This document shows, in pieces, positions 24,258 to 31,235 of a stretch of 52,900 nucleotides of DNA. The position numbers and the translations under genes are program-made. The stretch spans positions 1 to 52,900 of the forward strand of contig DAIDAO010000048.1 of the NCBI GenBank assembly GCA_027310575.1. The letters are read 5' to 3'. Position 1 is the first letter of the stretch. Every line of letters starts with the position of its first letter. This DNA comes from a bacterium. Lineage in GTDB: Archaea > Thermoproteota > Nitrososphaeria > Nitrososphaerales > Gagatemarchaeaceae. A model generated the notes under the pieces. The model saw only the letters and a list, made by a program, of their open reading frames with translations. It did not search any database and was not told the DNA's origin.

Positions 24258-25196
24258 CTACAGGAGGCTTACGAGCAGGTAACTTGAGGTGAAGGCGACG
24301 AGGGGAGCCGCCACCCAGAGCGAAAGGGTGTCCCCCACGAGCCTCCGGTTGACCACGGACACGATGCGGGAGTAAGCCGCCCCGAGCATCCCGCCCAGAA
24401 GGCACTGGCTGATCGATACGGGGAAGGCGAACTGCGTCCCCACCCATACGACTATGGAGCTGGCGACGAAGGCAGAGAAGACCCCCTGCGGGCTCAGGGT
24501 CAGCATCTTGTCCCCCATGGTACCGCCGAGCGCCGTGCGCCCGAGCGCCACGATGCCGACCGTCCCCGCGATGATCAGAACCAGGACGACCGTGTAGTCG
24601 ACCGGGGCCGAGGCGGCTAGGATACCGGTCGCGGCGTAGAACAGGCCGAGGTTGTTGGCCCCGAGCGTGTACGAGACGGCCAGGCCGCTCACCACCGCGC
24701 CTGCCCGGTTCATGGAGTCGACGGCCAGGATGCCGAAGCGCGAGGCGAAGCTCGTCGTGGACTCGTAGATCCCGAAGGTGATGAGCGCTGTGGCGAGGGG
24801 AGCGAGGAACCAGAAGCCGATCACCTCGGAGGACCTCCCCAGATTGATCGGGATGCCCGCGGCGTAGGTGGCGCCGAGGAAGGCGCCCACCATGATCATG
24901 CTGAACGAGACAGGGAGGTCGAGGAGGGTGAGGACGAAGGCGAGCGAGATGGATACGATCATCACGGCGAGGAGGACAGAGTAGGTCGTAGAAAGCGCGA
25001 GGGAGCCTGCGAGGGTGGCGGCCATCTTCGACCCTTCGAGGAGAGCCCCGACGAGGAGCCCCAGGACGGACAGGATGATCGCGGCTGCGAAGGAGAGAGA
25101 GCCCGCCCCCCTCAGGTTGCCTATCAGGAAGGAGCTGTTGTTCCACCCGAAGAGGAACGTGAGGACTGCTGCGAGCCCCACGAGAAGCTCATCCAT
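24258..25196 (-). CDS. pit: Pit-family inorganic phosphate transporter
   Basis: 312 residues with about ten helices. Pit proteins have an internal repeat with GANN/GxND motifs: the first is FLFGWNNSSFLIGNLRGAGS near the N-terminus, the second is SYTLGANNLGLFYAATG. LSPQGVFSAFVASSIVVWVG and the FPVSISQCLLGGMLGAAY segment (P-V-S-T/I-x-x) also match. It imports phosphate by cation symport. It lies 12 bases after the DUF47/PhoU-like gene on the same strand, the standard arrangement. It is shorter than E. coli Pit (about 500) but normal for archaea. Confidence 0.92.
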   Translation of the reverse strand: MDELLVGLAAVLTFLFGWNNSSFLIGNLRGAGSLSFAAAIILSVLGLLVGALLEGSKMAATLAGSLALSTTYSVLLAVMIVSISLAFVLTLLDLPVSFSMIMVGAFLGATYAAGIPINLGRSSEVIGFWFLAPLATALITFGIYESTTSFASRFGILAVDSMNRAGAVVSGLAVSYTLGANNLGLFYAATGILAASAPVDYTVVLVLIIAGTVGIVALGRTALGGTMGDKMLTLSPQGVFSAFVASSIVVWVGTQFAFPVSISQCLLGGMLGAAYSRIVSVVNRRLVGDTLSLWVAAPLVAFTSSYLLVSLL

Positions 25197-25208
25197 GACC
25201 AGGGACTA

Positions 25209-25883
25209 CTACCCGTACCCCTTCGCTATCAGCACCAGGATGACGTCGCTTGCGTCCTCGGCGTTGTCAGCTATGTTGTCTGCGACGAAGATGAAGTCCC
25301 TCAGCTGGATGACGGTGACCGGGTCCATCGATTCGTTGGAGCTGAACAGGGCCTTCAGCAGGATGTCCTTGTGGGCGTCGGCCTCCTCCTCGAAGTCCTC
25401 GACGGCCGTCACCTTCGCCAGGGCTTCGCTCTTCCCCTGCTCTAGCGCCTGCACAAGGCTGGTCAGCGCAGCTACCGACGACTTCAGGGCGGAGATGAAC
25501 GACCTCATCGCTGCCGAGCCGAGCGTGCTCCTGGCCTCGGCAGTCAGGCGGGAGTCCTGGGACAGGAAGCGGGCCGCGTCCTTCGCGCTGTCGGCGATGT
25601 CGTCTATCTTCTCGAGGAGGTTCAGCATGTCCTCCCGGACGCCCCCGAAGAAGGCCCCCTCGGCTATCTTGGTGCCGAGCTCCCGGTGGATGGCGTCCGC
25701 CTCGGTCTCGCCGTCGAAGACCTTCTCGACCACCTCAGCCGACTTCGCGTCCCCTCTGGCGAAGGCAGAGACGCTCGCATCGAACGAGTCCACAGTCCTG
25801 GTGACCGTGTCGAGGAGGCGGAGGACGCCGTCGAATATCGCCCTCTCTCGCCTGTTGATCGAGAGGAACCTTAGGTCGACCAA
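25209..25883 (-). CDS. DUF47/PhoU-like phosphate transport accessory protein
   Basis: A 224-residue all-helical protein of the DUF47 (TIGR00153) family, found next to Pit transporters in many archaea and bacteria and thought to regulate them. Signature stretches are RERAIFDGVLRLLDTVTRTV, FDGETEADAIHRELGTKIAE, NLLEKIDDIADSAKDAARFL and the metal-binding-like RDFIFVADNIADNAEDASDV near the end. Acidic E/D-xxx-D repeats match the PhoU fold. It directly precedes pit and is probably co-transcribed with it. The upstream neighbour is the AT-richer intein-like gene, ending 27 bases before this start. Confidence 0.9.
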   Translation of the reverse strand: MVDLRFLSINRRERAIFDGVLRLLDTVTRTVDSFDASVSAFARGDAKSAEVVEKVFDGETEADAIHRELGTKIAEGAFFGGVREDMLNLLEKIDDIADSAKDAARFLSQDSRLTAEARSTLGSAAMRSFISALKSSVAALTSLVQALEQGKSEALAKVTAVEDFEEEADAHKDILLKALFSSNESMDPVTVIQLRDFIFVADNIADNAEDASDVILVLIAKGYG

Positions 25884-25910
25884 TCCCGCAGAGGTCCGGG
25901 CGGGCTGCCC

Positions 25911-27161
25911 TTAAACGTCGCCGAGAGCAGAGGTAGTGTCATGAACCGAGATGCCGGAGAGCGTGAAACTGTGGTCTTCATCGACCTCTAGGTTGTACGC
26001 AAGACCCCTGAATTCCTCCTCGGTAACCTTCTTGACCGGGACCCAGAATTTCTTGAACCGTTTCGTGTACCATTGAGCGGTCCTTCCGGACTTGCTCATG
26101 CCCGTGGGTTCGTCGACAACTTCGTTGAACCTGAACCTTTGTTTCCCGGAGATTGACAATTGATATGATATCCCACTTTTGACTACTCGGTCCCCAATCT
26201 TACTTTCCCGGATTTCGTGCTTCAGGAAACTTGGCAGGTAACCGAGACGTTCGAAGACCAGTGTCATTCCGCTTGCTAGATCGATGTACGAGGAGGAAGC
26301 TGAAAAGCTGTTGAGACTGGAAGTCCCGTCGCCACGCCACCAGCCTTTCACTAGCTCCTTGAGGAACCGTTCAGGTAGCCGGAGAACCCACCTCGGAAGA
26401 TGCTTCTCCGGTCCTACGCGTCCGAAGTAACGCGAGAAGAATGTGTAGGCATGAACTGATGTGACGTGGATTACCGTCGTCGACTCGGTGTGCTGTATCC
26501 ATGGTTTCACCAGAAAAATCTCTCTAAGCAGTGCGACGCAGTCGGCTACGTAGAGTTCTTCCCCATTTCTGTTGAAAGTGAAAGCGACACGCCCCTCGTT
26601 CGGAAGGGGATGGTAGGCAAATCCCTCTGAGAGATAGTATCCCACAAGCCTCATTAGTGGTGGAGTCACGCGCAGAATCCTAGTTTTCGAGCGATTATGA
26701 GGGTGGTACGCACCCCTGTGGGCCAGCATGTGGTGCTCGCTCATCCCAATCTTCAGTTGTCTGTCATTCCACTGACGACTGCTTCGGAGTGACCTCGCTG
26801 GTCTGGGCACACAGATCATGTCCCCTTTGCGCAATTCGCTTGCGGGTCTCCAGCGTTCGGCGTAACGGGGATATCCTGTGGAGTCGAGCCTCCAGCTCAT
26901 AGAGAGCACAGGGTATTCTGGCCCGAGGAGAATGTCTGGTTTGTAGGTTGGTGTGATTCGAAAGACCTTGTCTACACATGGTGTCGTCCCTAGTCGAGTA
27001 ATCGGTCTGAACCGACCTCTATGGGTGTAGACTAGGTTCCCGATTTTCAGATCTTGAGCGAATACGCTTCTGAGGATTTCAGAAAAGCGAGTCCGTTCGC
27101 TGGTGATGATTCTTCCTTGCGGAATAGAAACGCGTGTGAAATCAGATTCGCCGTCTCTCAC
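25911..27161 (-). CDS. Intein-like Hint/LAGLIDADG homing-endonuclease protein
   Basis: 416 residues that read like an intein standing alone. The N-terminal part has a Hint-like block (AQDLKIGNLVYTHRGRFRPI, about 35-54). A LAGLIDADG (DOD) endonuclease has its two motifs at LMRLVGYYLSEG (169-180) and LVKGWWRGDGT (270-280). The C-terminus is a nearly perfect intein end, AYNLEVDEDHSFTLSGISVH at 388-407, followed by D and TTSALGDV. The catalytic N-terminal Cys/Ser of block A and the TxxH of block B (here LLGPEYPVL) are missing, and the terminal Asn is Asp, so splicing is doubtful. It is clearly AT-richer than its neighbours. It lies directly downstream of the RecB-type nuclease gene and probably arrived with it. 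It could be an intein remnant whose host gene was lost, or a free homing nuclease. Confidence 0.8.
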   Translation of the reverse strand: MRDGESDFTRVSIPQGRIITSERTRFSEILRSVFAQDLKIGNLVYTHRGRFRPITRLGTTPCVDKVFRITPTYKPDILLGPEYPVLSMSWRLDSTGYPRYAERWRPASELRKGDMICVPRPARSLRSSRQWNDRQLKIGMSEHHMLAHRGAYHPHNRSKTRILRVTPPLMRLVGYYLSEGFAYHPLPNEGRVAFTFNRNGEELYVADCVALLREIFLVKPWIQHTESTTVIHVTSVHAYTFFSRYFGRVGPEKHLPRWVLRLPERFLKELVKGWWRGDGTSSLNSFSASSSYIDLASGMTLVFERLGYLPSFLKHEIRESKIGDRVVKSGISYQLSISGKQRFRFNEVVDEPTGMSKSGRTAQWYTKRFKKFWVPVKKVTEEEFRGLAYNLEVDEDHSFTLSGISVHDTTSALGDV

Positions 27162-27280
27162 AAACTCGGAGATGCAATAGCAGGATTAAAACCACCAACC
27201 GATTCCAGACTAATTTGGAAGGGAGCTCCTGTAAGTGATTGTGTGATACCCAGAACGTGGCTAGTGCCCTTTCGGTTCAT
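27158..27280 (-). CDS. Possible 40-residue coupled microORF
   Basis: An ATG at 27280 opens a 40-codon frame (MNRKGTSHVLGITQ at its start, NPAIASPSL at its end). It overlaps the 3' end of the RecB-type nuclease gene by 20 bases, and its TGA overlaps the GTG of the intein-like gene in a GTGA arrangement. That linkage is the only support. The sequence resembles no family I know and could be a fragment of a lost host protein. Confidence 0.25.
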   Translation of the reverse strand: MNRKGTSHVLGITQSLTGAPFQISLESVGGFNPAIASPSL

Positions 27281-28064
27281 AGAGAACGAGTTGGTTCCCT
27301 GAGCGTTTGAACTTCATCTGCTTCTCCGCCGCCAACAGTGCTGGCTCGGCGTAAGCGTCGAGAATCTTCCTTTTCGACCTGAGGACAGCGAAGACCAGCC
27401 CCTTGTCCACGAAGATTCTGCCTCGGGAGAACGGTTTGGCTGGAAGAGGCCTGTCGACTATCTGGCCTCGCTCCATGTAGGGGTTCAGTGTCGTCCATAT
27501 CTCTATGTCAGTGAAGATGTCACCGATGGCTGGATAGAATGGCTTTCTCTCGATCTCTTCTCCTTCGCCGTCAATCTGCTTGGTATAGAGGCAGTTGGGG
27601 TCTGAGAGAATCATCCCGTAAGCCCAGACCTGGAGCCAGTAACTTCCTTTGACGAACACCTTGTCATCCACGATAAGGAAGCGAAGTGTGTCTCCTTGCC
27701 AGTCCACGAGAACTGCGTCCACAGTTCCTCTTAGCCCATAACGCGCAGAACAGAAGGATAGAGAGAAGTAGAAAGTCTCCTTATTGCGAATGCGACGGAT
27801 AATTGATTCAGGATTGGTTTCGACCTGTCTTCTCTCTTCCAGCTCCATGTGCGCAGCGGTACCTGCGTCCATCTTCGCTTGATCTTCTGGAGAAGGTTCC
27901 ATCCTGTAAATGTTCCTAACCACTAGGTCGCGCAACTTTTCCGGGTGTCTTCGGTCAACTTGCGACAGGGAAGAACATCTGATACACTCCAGCCTTAGCG
28001 GGCACACCATGCAGTTCAGCATGCTCAGTGGTATCGACGGCTTCCTCTTGTGACGAGTCGGCAT
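27261..28064 (-). CDS. RecB/Cas4-type PD-(D/E)XK nuclease-like protein
   Basis: 267 residues. The motifs of the RecB-like PD-(D/E)XK superfamily appear in order: DAGTAAHMELEERR (GxxxHxxxE, about 67-80), GLRGTVDAVLVDWQGD (motif II Asp), LRFLIVDDKVF (D-x-K) and SYWLQVWAYGMIL (QxxxY). Near the N-terminus there is a Cys cluster, LNCMVCPLRLECIRC (C18, C21, C27, C30), which could bind metal. This differs from Cas4, where three cysteines lie at the C-terminus. No cas genes or CRISPR repeats are in the window. It starts one base after the stop of the 106-residue gene upstream and is followed by the intein-like gene. An Exo/repair or mobile-element nuclease is the safest description. Confidence 0.72.
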   Translation of the reverse strand: MPTRHKRKPSIPLSMLNCMVCPLRLECIRCSSLSQVDRRHPEKLRDLVVRNIYRMEPSPEDQAKMDAGTAAHMELEERRQVETNPESIIRRIRNKETFYFSLSFCSARYGLRGTVDAVLVDWQGDTLRFLIVDDKVFVKGSYWLQVWAYGMILSDPNCLYTKQIDGEGEEIERKPFYPAIGDIFTDIEIWTTLNPYMERGQIVDRPLPAKPFSRGRIFVDKGLVFAVLRSKRKILDAYAEPALLAAEKQMKFKRSGNQLVLYEPKGH

Positions 28065-28065
28065 T

Positions 28066-28386
28066 CTACTTCACCTCCATGCGCCCCGGCACTGCGTTCA
28101 GGGGGTCCGCGTACTTCCTGATGAGCTCCTTCGCGACCGACTGCCTCTGGATGGTCTGTATGTAGGAGTGGGGCCACTTGTGCTCGAAGATGATGAGCCT
28201 CCCCCTCCTGTCGAGCGCGAAGACGCGGAAGGTGAGCACCCATTTGGTCCCCTGAGAGTCCAGCTGCTTGATGTCCACGTCGTAGTGGACGGGCGAGTTG
28301 TCGTCGACCCTTATGCGGAAGTCAGGGTAGAGGTAGAAGACCCTGACCGCGTTCGGCCGCTGCACCTGCTCGCTAGGAGCTAGCAC
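28066..28386 (-). CDS. Conserved-looking hypothetical protein (106 residues)
   Basis: A 106-residue soluble protein with alternating strands and a helix at the C-terminus (QTIQRQSVAKELIRKYADPL). It carries FRIRVDDNSPVHYDVDIKQL and WVLTFRVFALDRRGRLIIFE. I do not recognise a family. It overlaps the upstream membrane-protein gene by 14 bases and precedes the RecB-type nuclease gene with a 1-base gap, so it is likely co-translated with them. Its base composition is like the GC-rich neighbours, unlike the two genes downstream. Confidence 0.65.
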   Translation of the reverse strand: MLAPSEQVQRPNAVRVFYLYPDFRIRVDDNSPVHYDVDIKQLDSQGTKWVLTFRVFALDRRGRLIIFEHKWPHSYIQTIQRQSVAKELIRKYADPLNAVPGRMEVK

Positions 28387-28966
28387 TTGGCTGACCTCCC
28401 ACGTTGGCAGGTTGAGTCAACCGTCTCTGTGGCGCGAGCTGGACCCAGAGTCCGATGAGGGTGATGGCGCCGGCGACCACTATGGCCATCGTAGGGCCGA
28501 AGCCGTAGCGGGTGAGTACGTCGAAGAGGAGCACGCCCCCGAACACAGCGGTAGCCAAAGTCAGTATCTTGCCTGACAGGACCACGCCCACGATGAAGAA
28601 GGCGACCCCGACGAGGAGCGAGATGGTAGGACCGAGGGCGAAGCCCAGGGCCATGAGATAGGCCACGTAGCCCACCAGCAGGCCGATGCCGAGGGCGAGC
28701 AGCGCCACCCCTAGTATCCCTCCAACGACGAAGCCGAGAAGCAGACCGATCATGCTCCAGTAGGGGGGGAGGTACTGTGCGGCTAGGGTGCCGCCGAATG
28801 CCGCCCCGACCAGGCCGACGGCAAGGAAGGCGACGACCTTGGCCGCGGTCCTTCCAGCGAAGATCAGGACAAGTGATATCCCCAGCAGAGCCACCAGTAC
28901 GAGGGGCGCTGGCACGTGCGCCGTTACCGGGGCCAATATGTCATGTATTGAGAACATTGGTTTCAC
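28373..28966 (-). CDS. Polytopic membrane protein (DUF4203/TMEM198-like)
   Basis: 197 residues with about seven hydrophobic helices rich in Gly/Ala/Leu/Val, for example VALLGISLVLIFAGRTAAKV, LGFVVGGILGVALLALGIGL and MAIVVAGAITLIGLWVQLAP. The glycine-rich repeated hairpins resemble DUF4203/TMEM198-type proteins, but the match is by general character only. It is the first gene of the minus-strand set that includes the 106-residue protein and the nuclease. Function unknown. Confidence 0.7.
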   Translation of the reverse strand: MKPMFSIHDILAPVTAHVPAPLVLVALLGISLVLIFAGRTAAKVVAFLAVGLVGAAFGGTLAAQYLPPYWSMIGLLLGFVVGGILGVALLALGIGLLVGYVAYLMALGFALGPTISLLVGVAFFIVGVVLSGKILTLATAVFGGVLLFDVLTRYGFGPTMAIVVAGAITLIGLWVQLAPQRRLTQPANVGGQPSASS

Positions 28967-29192
28967 CTCCGCTCGCGTGAGCGGACGGGCCCGCTATCGC
29001 CGTTAGCCACTTAATTGATTAGATTTGAACAGAGATTTTCAGACGTGGGGCGGCATCATTGAAAGAATTTGAAAGGATGGTCTCCGGCCAGCTTCCGAGG
29101 GATTCTAGGCATTCGGGTGCGTAGAACGAAGGTGCCTTTTCCAGTGCCGTTCATCACGTAGAATCTGCTTTGAGCTTCAATGCGAATGAAAC

Positions 29193-29201
29193 TCTTATCT
29201 C
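29193..29201 (+). promoter_or_regulatory. TATA-like element of tRNA-Phe
   Basis: TCTTATCTC lies about 30 bases before the tRNA 5' end at 29229, in the position of an archaeal core promoter. The same CTTATC-type box precedes several other genes here. Confidence 0.4.
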
Positions 29202-29228
29202 GACTACTAGTCGGAGCCCCGCTTCGGT

Positions 29229-29318
29229 GCCGCGGTAGCTCAGCCTGGGAGACCCTTGTGGCTCATCAGCATCCGGCTGAAGACCGGAGTGTCGTCGGCT
29301 CAAATCCGACCCGCGGCA
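29229..29318 (+). tRNA. tRNA-Phe (GAA) with a D-arm intron
   Basis: Removing 16 bases gives a perfect 74-nt tRNA. The acceptor GCCGCGG pairs with CCGCGGC, the D stem is GCTC/GAGC, the anticodon stem is TCCGG/CCGGA with loop CTGAAGA (anticodon GAA at 29279-29281), and the T stem is GTCGG/CCGAC with loop CTCAAAT. The discriminator is A at 29318, and CCA is not encoded. The D stem is split by the intron at 29252-29267. The last 18 bases plus the next T recur at 46205-46223, so the 3' end looks like an integration site. Confidence 0.93.
29252..29267 (+). other. 16-base tRNA intron at position 22/23
   Basis: The intron ACCCTTGTGGCTCATC interrupts the D stem after G22 (a one-base shift, to 29253-29268, is equally possible). 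A bulge-helix-bulge-like fold can be drawn. Exon TGGG (29246-29249) pairs with CTCA (29262-29265), the three-base bulges are AGA and TCA, and CC pairs with GG inside the intron. The fold is short and one outer pair is poor, so it is a relaxed motif, as expected for non-canonical archaeal introns. Confidence 0.8.
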
Positions 29319-29319
29319 T
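29301..29319 (+). repeat. Left 19-bp direct repeat (putative attL) in tRNA-Phe
   Basis: CAAATCCGACCCGCGGCAT spans the T loop, T stem 3' strand, acceptor 3' strand, the discriminator and one flanking T. It is identical, in the same orientation, to 46205-46223. The T-loop-to-3'-end part of tRNA genes is a common attachment site for archaeal integrative elements. Confidence 0.7.
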
Positions 29320-29349
29320 TTCTATCAATCTGACGGGCTTCAATGCGCT

Positions 29350-29853
29350 CTACTGATGGCATCGGAACGAAGACATGATCTGGAGCGTGTTCTCGCCCTG
29401 CTCCTTTGAACCCGCTGCGTTTGACTCGCTGTAGATTACAAAATATCTTCCCGTCTGGGGGCAATGGATGTGCAGCGACCTGACCTCCTTTTGTTCCGGC
29501 TTGGCAAAGAGTCCTTTACCCGGAACCTCGACCCTCACGTGGTTGTAGACCCCTTGGTGTCCACTTGACTGAATCTCCTTGTGTTCTACATTGGTCAGCG
29601 AGGTCCGGACCCCCTTCCTGATTTTGCTGAGACTGAACTCGGCGTGGTCTTCCACGGTCGGAAGCTTGCGCGTCACCTCTTCGAGGGAACCCCAGGACAC
29701 CATCACGATGGATTTCGTCGCCGATTTCACCGCCAGGTCGCCCTTTACCCTCTCGAACTTGGGATGAAACTCGACTCTCGAAGACGCGGGGAATTTGAAG
29801 GAAAACCCATAGATCAGCAGGCTGTCCATGTTCAGGTCTTCGAGTTGCGCCAT
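29350..29853 (-). CDS. Hypothetical protein next to tRNA-Phe
   Basis: About 167 residues from the ATG at 29853, with CTCTTATCT about 35 bases upstream. The frame is open further upstream, but that part overlaps the convergent promoter and start of the next gene. The sequence is a mix of strands and helices (SLLIYGFSFKFPASSRVEFH, KSIVMVSWGSLEEVTRKL, RSLHIHCPQTGRYFVIYSES) and looks like a small soluble beta-rich domain. No known family is recognised. It is the first gene inside the left repeat, the place where an integrase fragment would be expected, but no recombinase motif is present. Confidence 0.55.
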   Translation of the reverse strand: MAQLEDLNMDSLLIYGFSFKFPASSRVEFHPKFERVKGDLAVKSATKSIVMVSWGSLEEVTRKLPTVEDHAEFSLSKIRKGVRTSLTNVEHKEIQSSGHQGVYNHVRVEVPGKGLFAKPEQKEVRSLHIHCPQTGRYFVIYSESNAAGSKEQGENTLQIMSSFRCHQ

Positions 29854-29988
29854 TCCAGCGAGCTGCGGAGCAACGGCACTTCCATAGATAAGAGCGCTGT
29901 TCGACCAAATCAGGCTCCCGGGGCCTTTCCGGTCTGACCTGAAAGGTATCCGAGTTCCCGCCAAGCTATTAATACGGTAGATGCCCCG

Positions 29989-31185
29989 ATGCGTTCGATG
30001 AAACGTAATGTGGCGAAGGCCAGCATTGGGACCAAGGCCGTGTGGGCTGGCGAGGAGGAGTCTCCTCCTGGCAGCTCGACCCAGGTGCCAATAGTGCAGA
30101 GCGTCACATTCGGCTATGAGAACTTGGACGAGTGGCGGGATGTCGCACTTGGCCACAGGGTCGGTCACATCTACAGCCGCAACACCAACCCCACGGTCTC
30201 CGCCTTCGAAGGAAAGGTCAGAGGCTTGGAAGGTGCCGAGGCGTCGACTAGCTTCGCATCGGGGATGGCGGCGGTTACCAACACCGTCTTCGCCCTCTTG
30301 AAGTCAGGGGACAGGGTCGTCACCATAAAGGACACCTACGGTGGGACGAACCAATTCTTCAGAGAGTTCTTGCCGAAGATTGGAATCGAAGTTCGCATGT
30401 GCGACACCACGAATCCTGACCAGATGGAAGAGGAGATCGGAAAGGGGTGCAGGCTGGTCTACCTGGAGACGCCTACGAACCCTACGCTGAAGGTCGTCGA
30501 CATCTCAAGAGTCGCGAAGGCCGCCCACGATTCAGGAGCCGTGGTCGTCACGGACAACACCTTCGCCACTCCTGTCAACCAGCTGCCTCTGAAGCTGGGT
30601 TCAGACATGGTCCTACACAGCGCTTCGAAATTCCTGGGCGGCCATGCCGACGCCCTGGGTGGCGTGGTCTGCGGCCCCAGGGAGATGGTCAAACAGGTCT
30701 TCCACTACAGGGAAATCACTGGCGCGGCCCTTGACCCGTTCGCGGCGTACCTCCTGGTCCGCGGACTAAAGACCCTGCAGCTTAGGGTCGAGCGACAGAA
30801 TGCCAACGCGATGAAAATCGCAGAATATCTTGAGGAGCATCCGGGCGTAGCCGAAGTCCACTACCCCGGGCTCGGGTCCCATCCGCAGCACGATGTTGCG
30901 CGAAGGCAGATGCACGGCGGATATGGAGGGGTGCTGAGTTTCGTCCTAAAGGGGGGCTACCGGGCGGTCAGGAGATTCCTTCCCAGGCTCGCGCTCGCGC
31001 ACAGAGCGGCGAACCTAGGAGCCGTGGAGACCACCGTGGGACCGCCGTCGACAACCAGTCATGTTGAGGTCAGCGCCCGGAATCGGGCCGCCATGGGGAT
31101 TCCGGAAGCCCTCGTGAGGTATTCGGCCGGGATAGAGGATGCAGACGACCTGCTGTCGGACCTGAAGCGGGCTCTCTCCGTGTGA
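29989..31185 (+). CDS. Cys/Met metabolism PLP enzyme (cystathionine synthase/lyase family)
   Basis: 398 residues of the cystathionine gamma-synthase/lyase, methionine gamma-lyase and O-acetylhomoserine sulfhydrylase family. Landmarks are THVPI-like STQVPIVQSVTFGYEN, YSRNTNPTVSAFEGKVRGLE, the phosphate-binding FASGMAAVTN, VTDNTFATPVNQLPLKLGSD (Asp to PLP nitrogen) and HSASKFLGGHADALGG with the PLP lysine. The C-terminal GPPSTTSHVEVSARNRAAMG is typical. CTATTAATACGG lies about 20-30 bases before the ATG at 29989 (29998 is also possible). thrC and thrB follow convergently, so a role in homoserine-derived sulfur amino acid metabolism is likely. Which reaction it catalyses is not decided by motifs. 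Confidence 0.92.
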   Translation: MRSMKRNVAKASIGTKAVWAGEEESPPGSSTQVPIVQSVTFGYENLDEWRDVALGHRVGHIYSRNTNPTVSAFEGKVRGLEGAEASTSFASGMAAVTNTVFALLKSGDRVVTIKDTYGGTNQFFREFLPKIGIEVRMCDTTNPDQMEEEIGKGCRLVYLETPTNPTLKVVDISRVAKAAHDSGAVVVTDNTFATPVNQLPLKLGSDMVLHSASKFLGGHADALGGVVCGPREMVKQVFHYREITGAALDPFAAYLLVRGLKTLQLRVERQNANAMKIAEYLEEHPGVAEVHYPGLGSHPQHDVARRQMHGGYGGVLSFVLKGGYRAVRRFLPRLALAHRAANLGAVETTVGPPSTTSHVEVSARNRAAMGIPEALVRYSAGIEDADDLLSDLKRALSV

Positions 31186-31235
31186 AGGAGACCGCAGAGT
31201 TCGTGGGCCTAACTTCCAAAGGCGGACCGGAGTAT

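Noticed and set aside
25015-25914. 299-residue plus-strand open frame opposite pit and the DUF47 gene
   Set aside because: Ser/Arg-rich shadow of two well-supported minus-strand genes, with no promoter or motif.
27261-28064. Cas4 and CRISPR adaptation genes
   Set aside because: The nuclease has RecB-type motifs, but the Cys arrangement is not that of Cas4. There are no cas1/cas2 genes and no spaced direct repeats anywhere in the window.
29350-29853. Integrase fragment beside the left repeat
   Set aside because: This is where an SSV-type split integrase would lie, but the protein has no RHxxR/Y recombinase motif.
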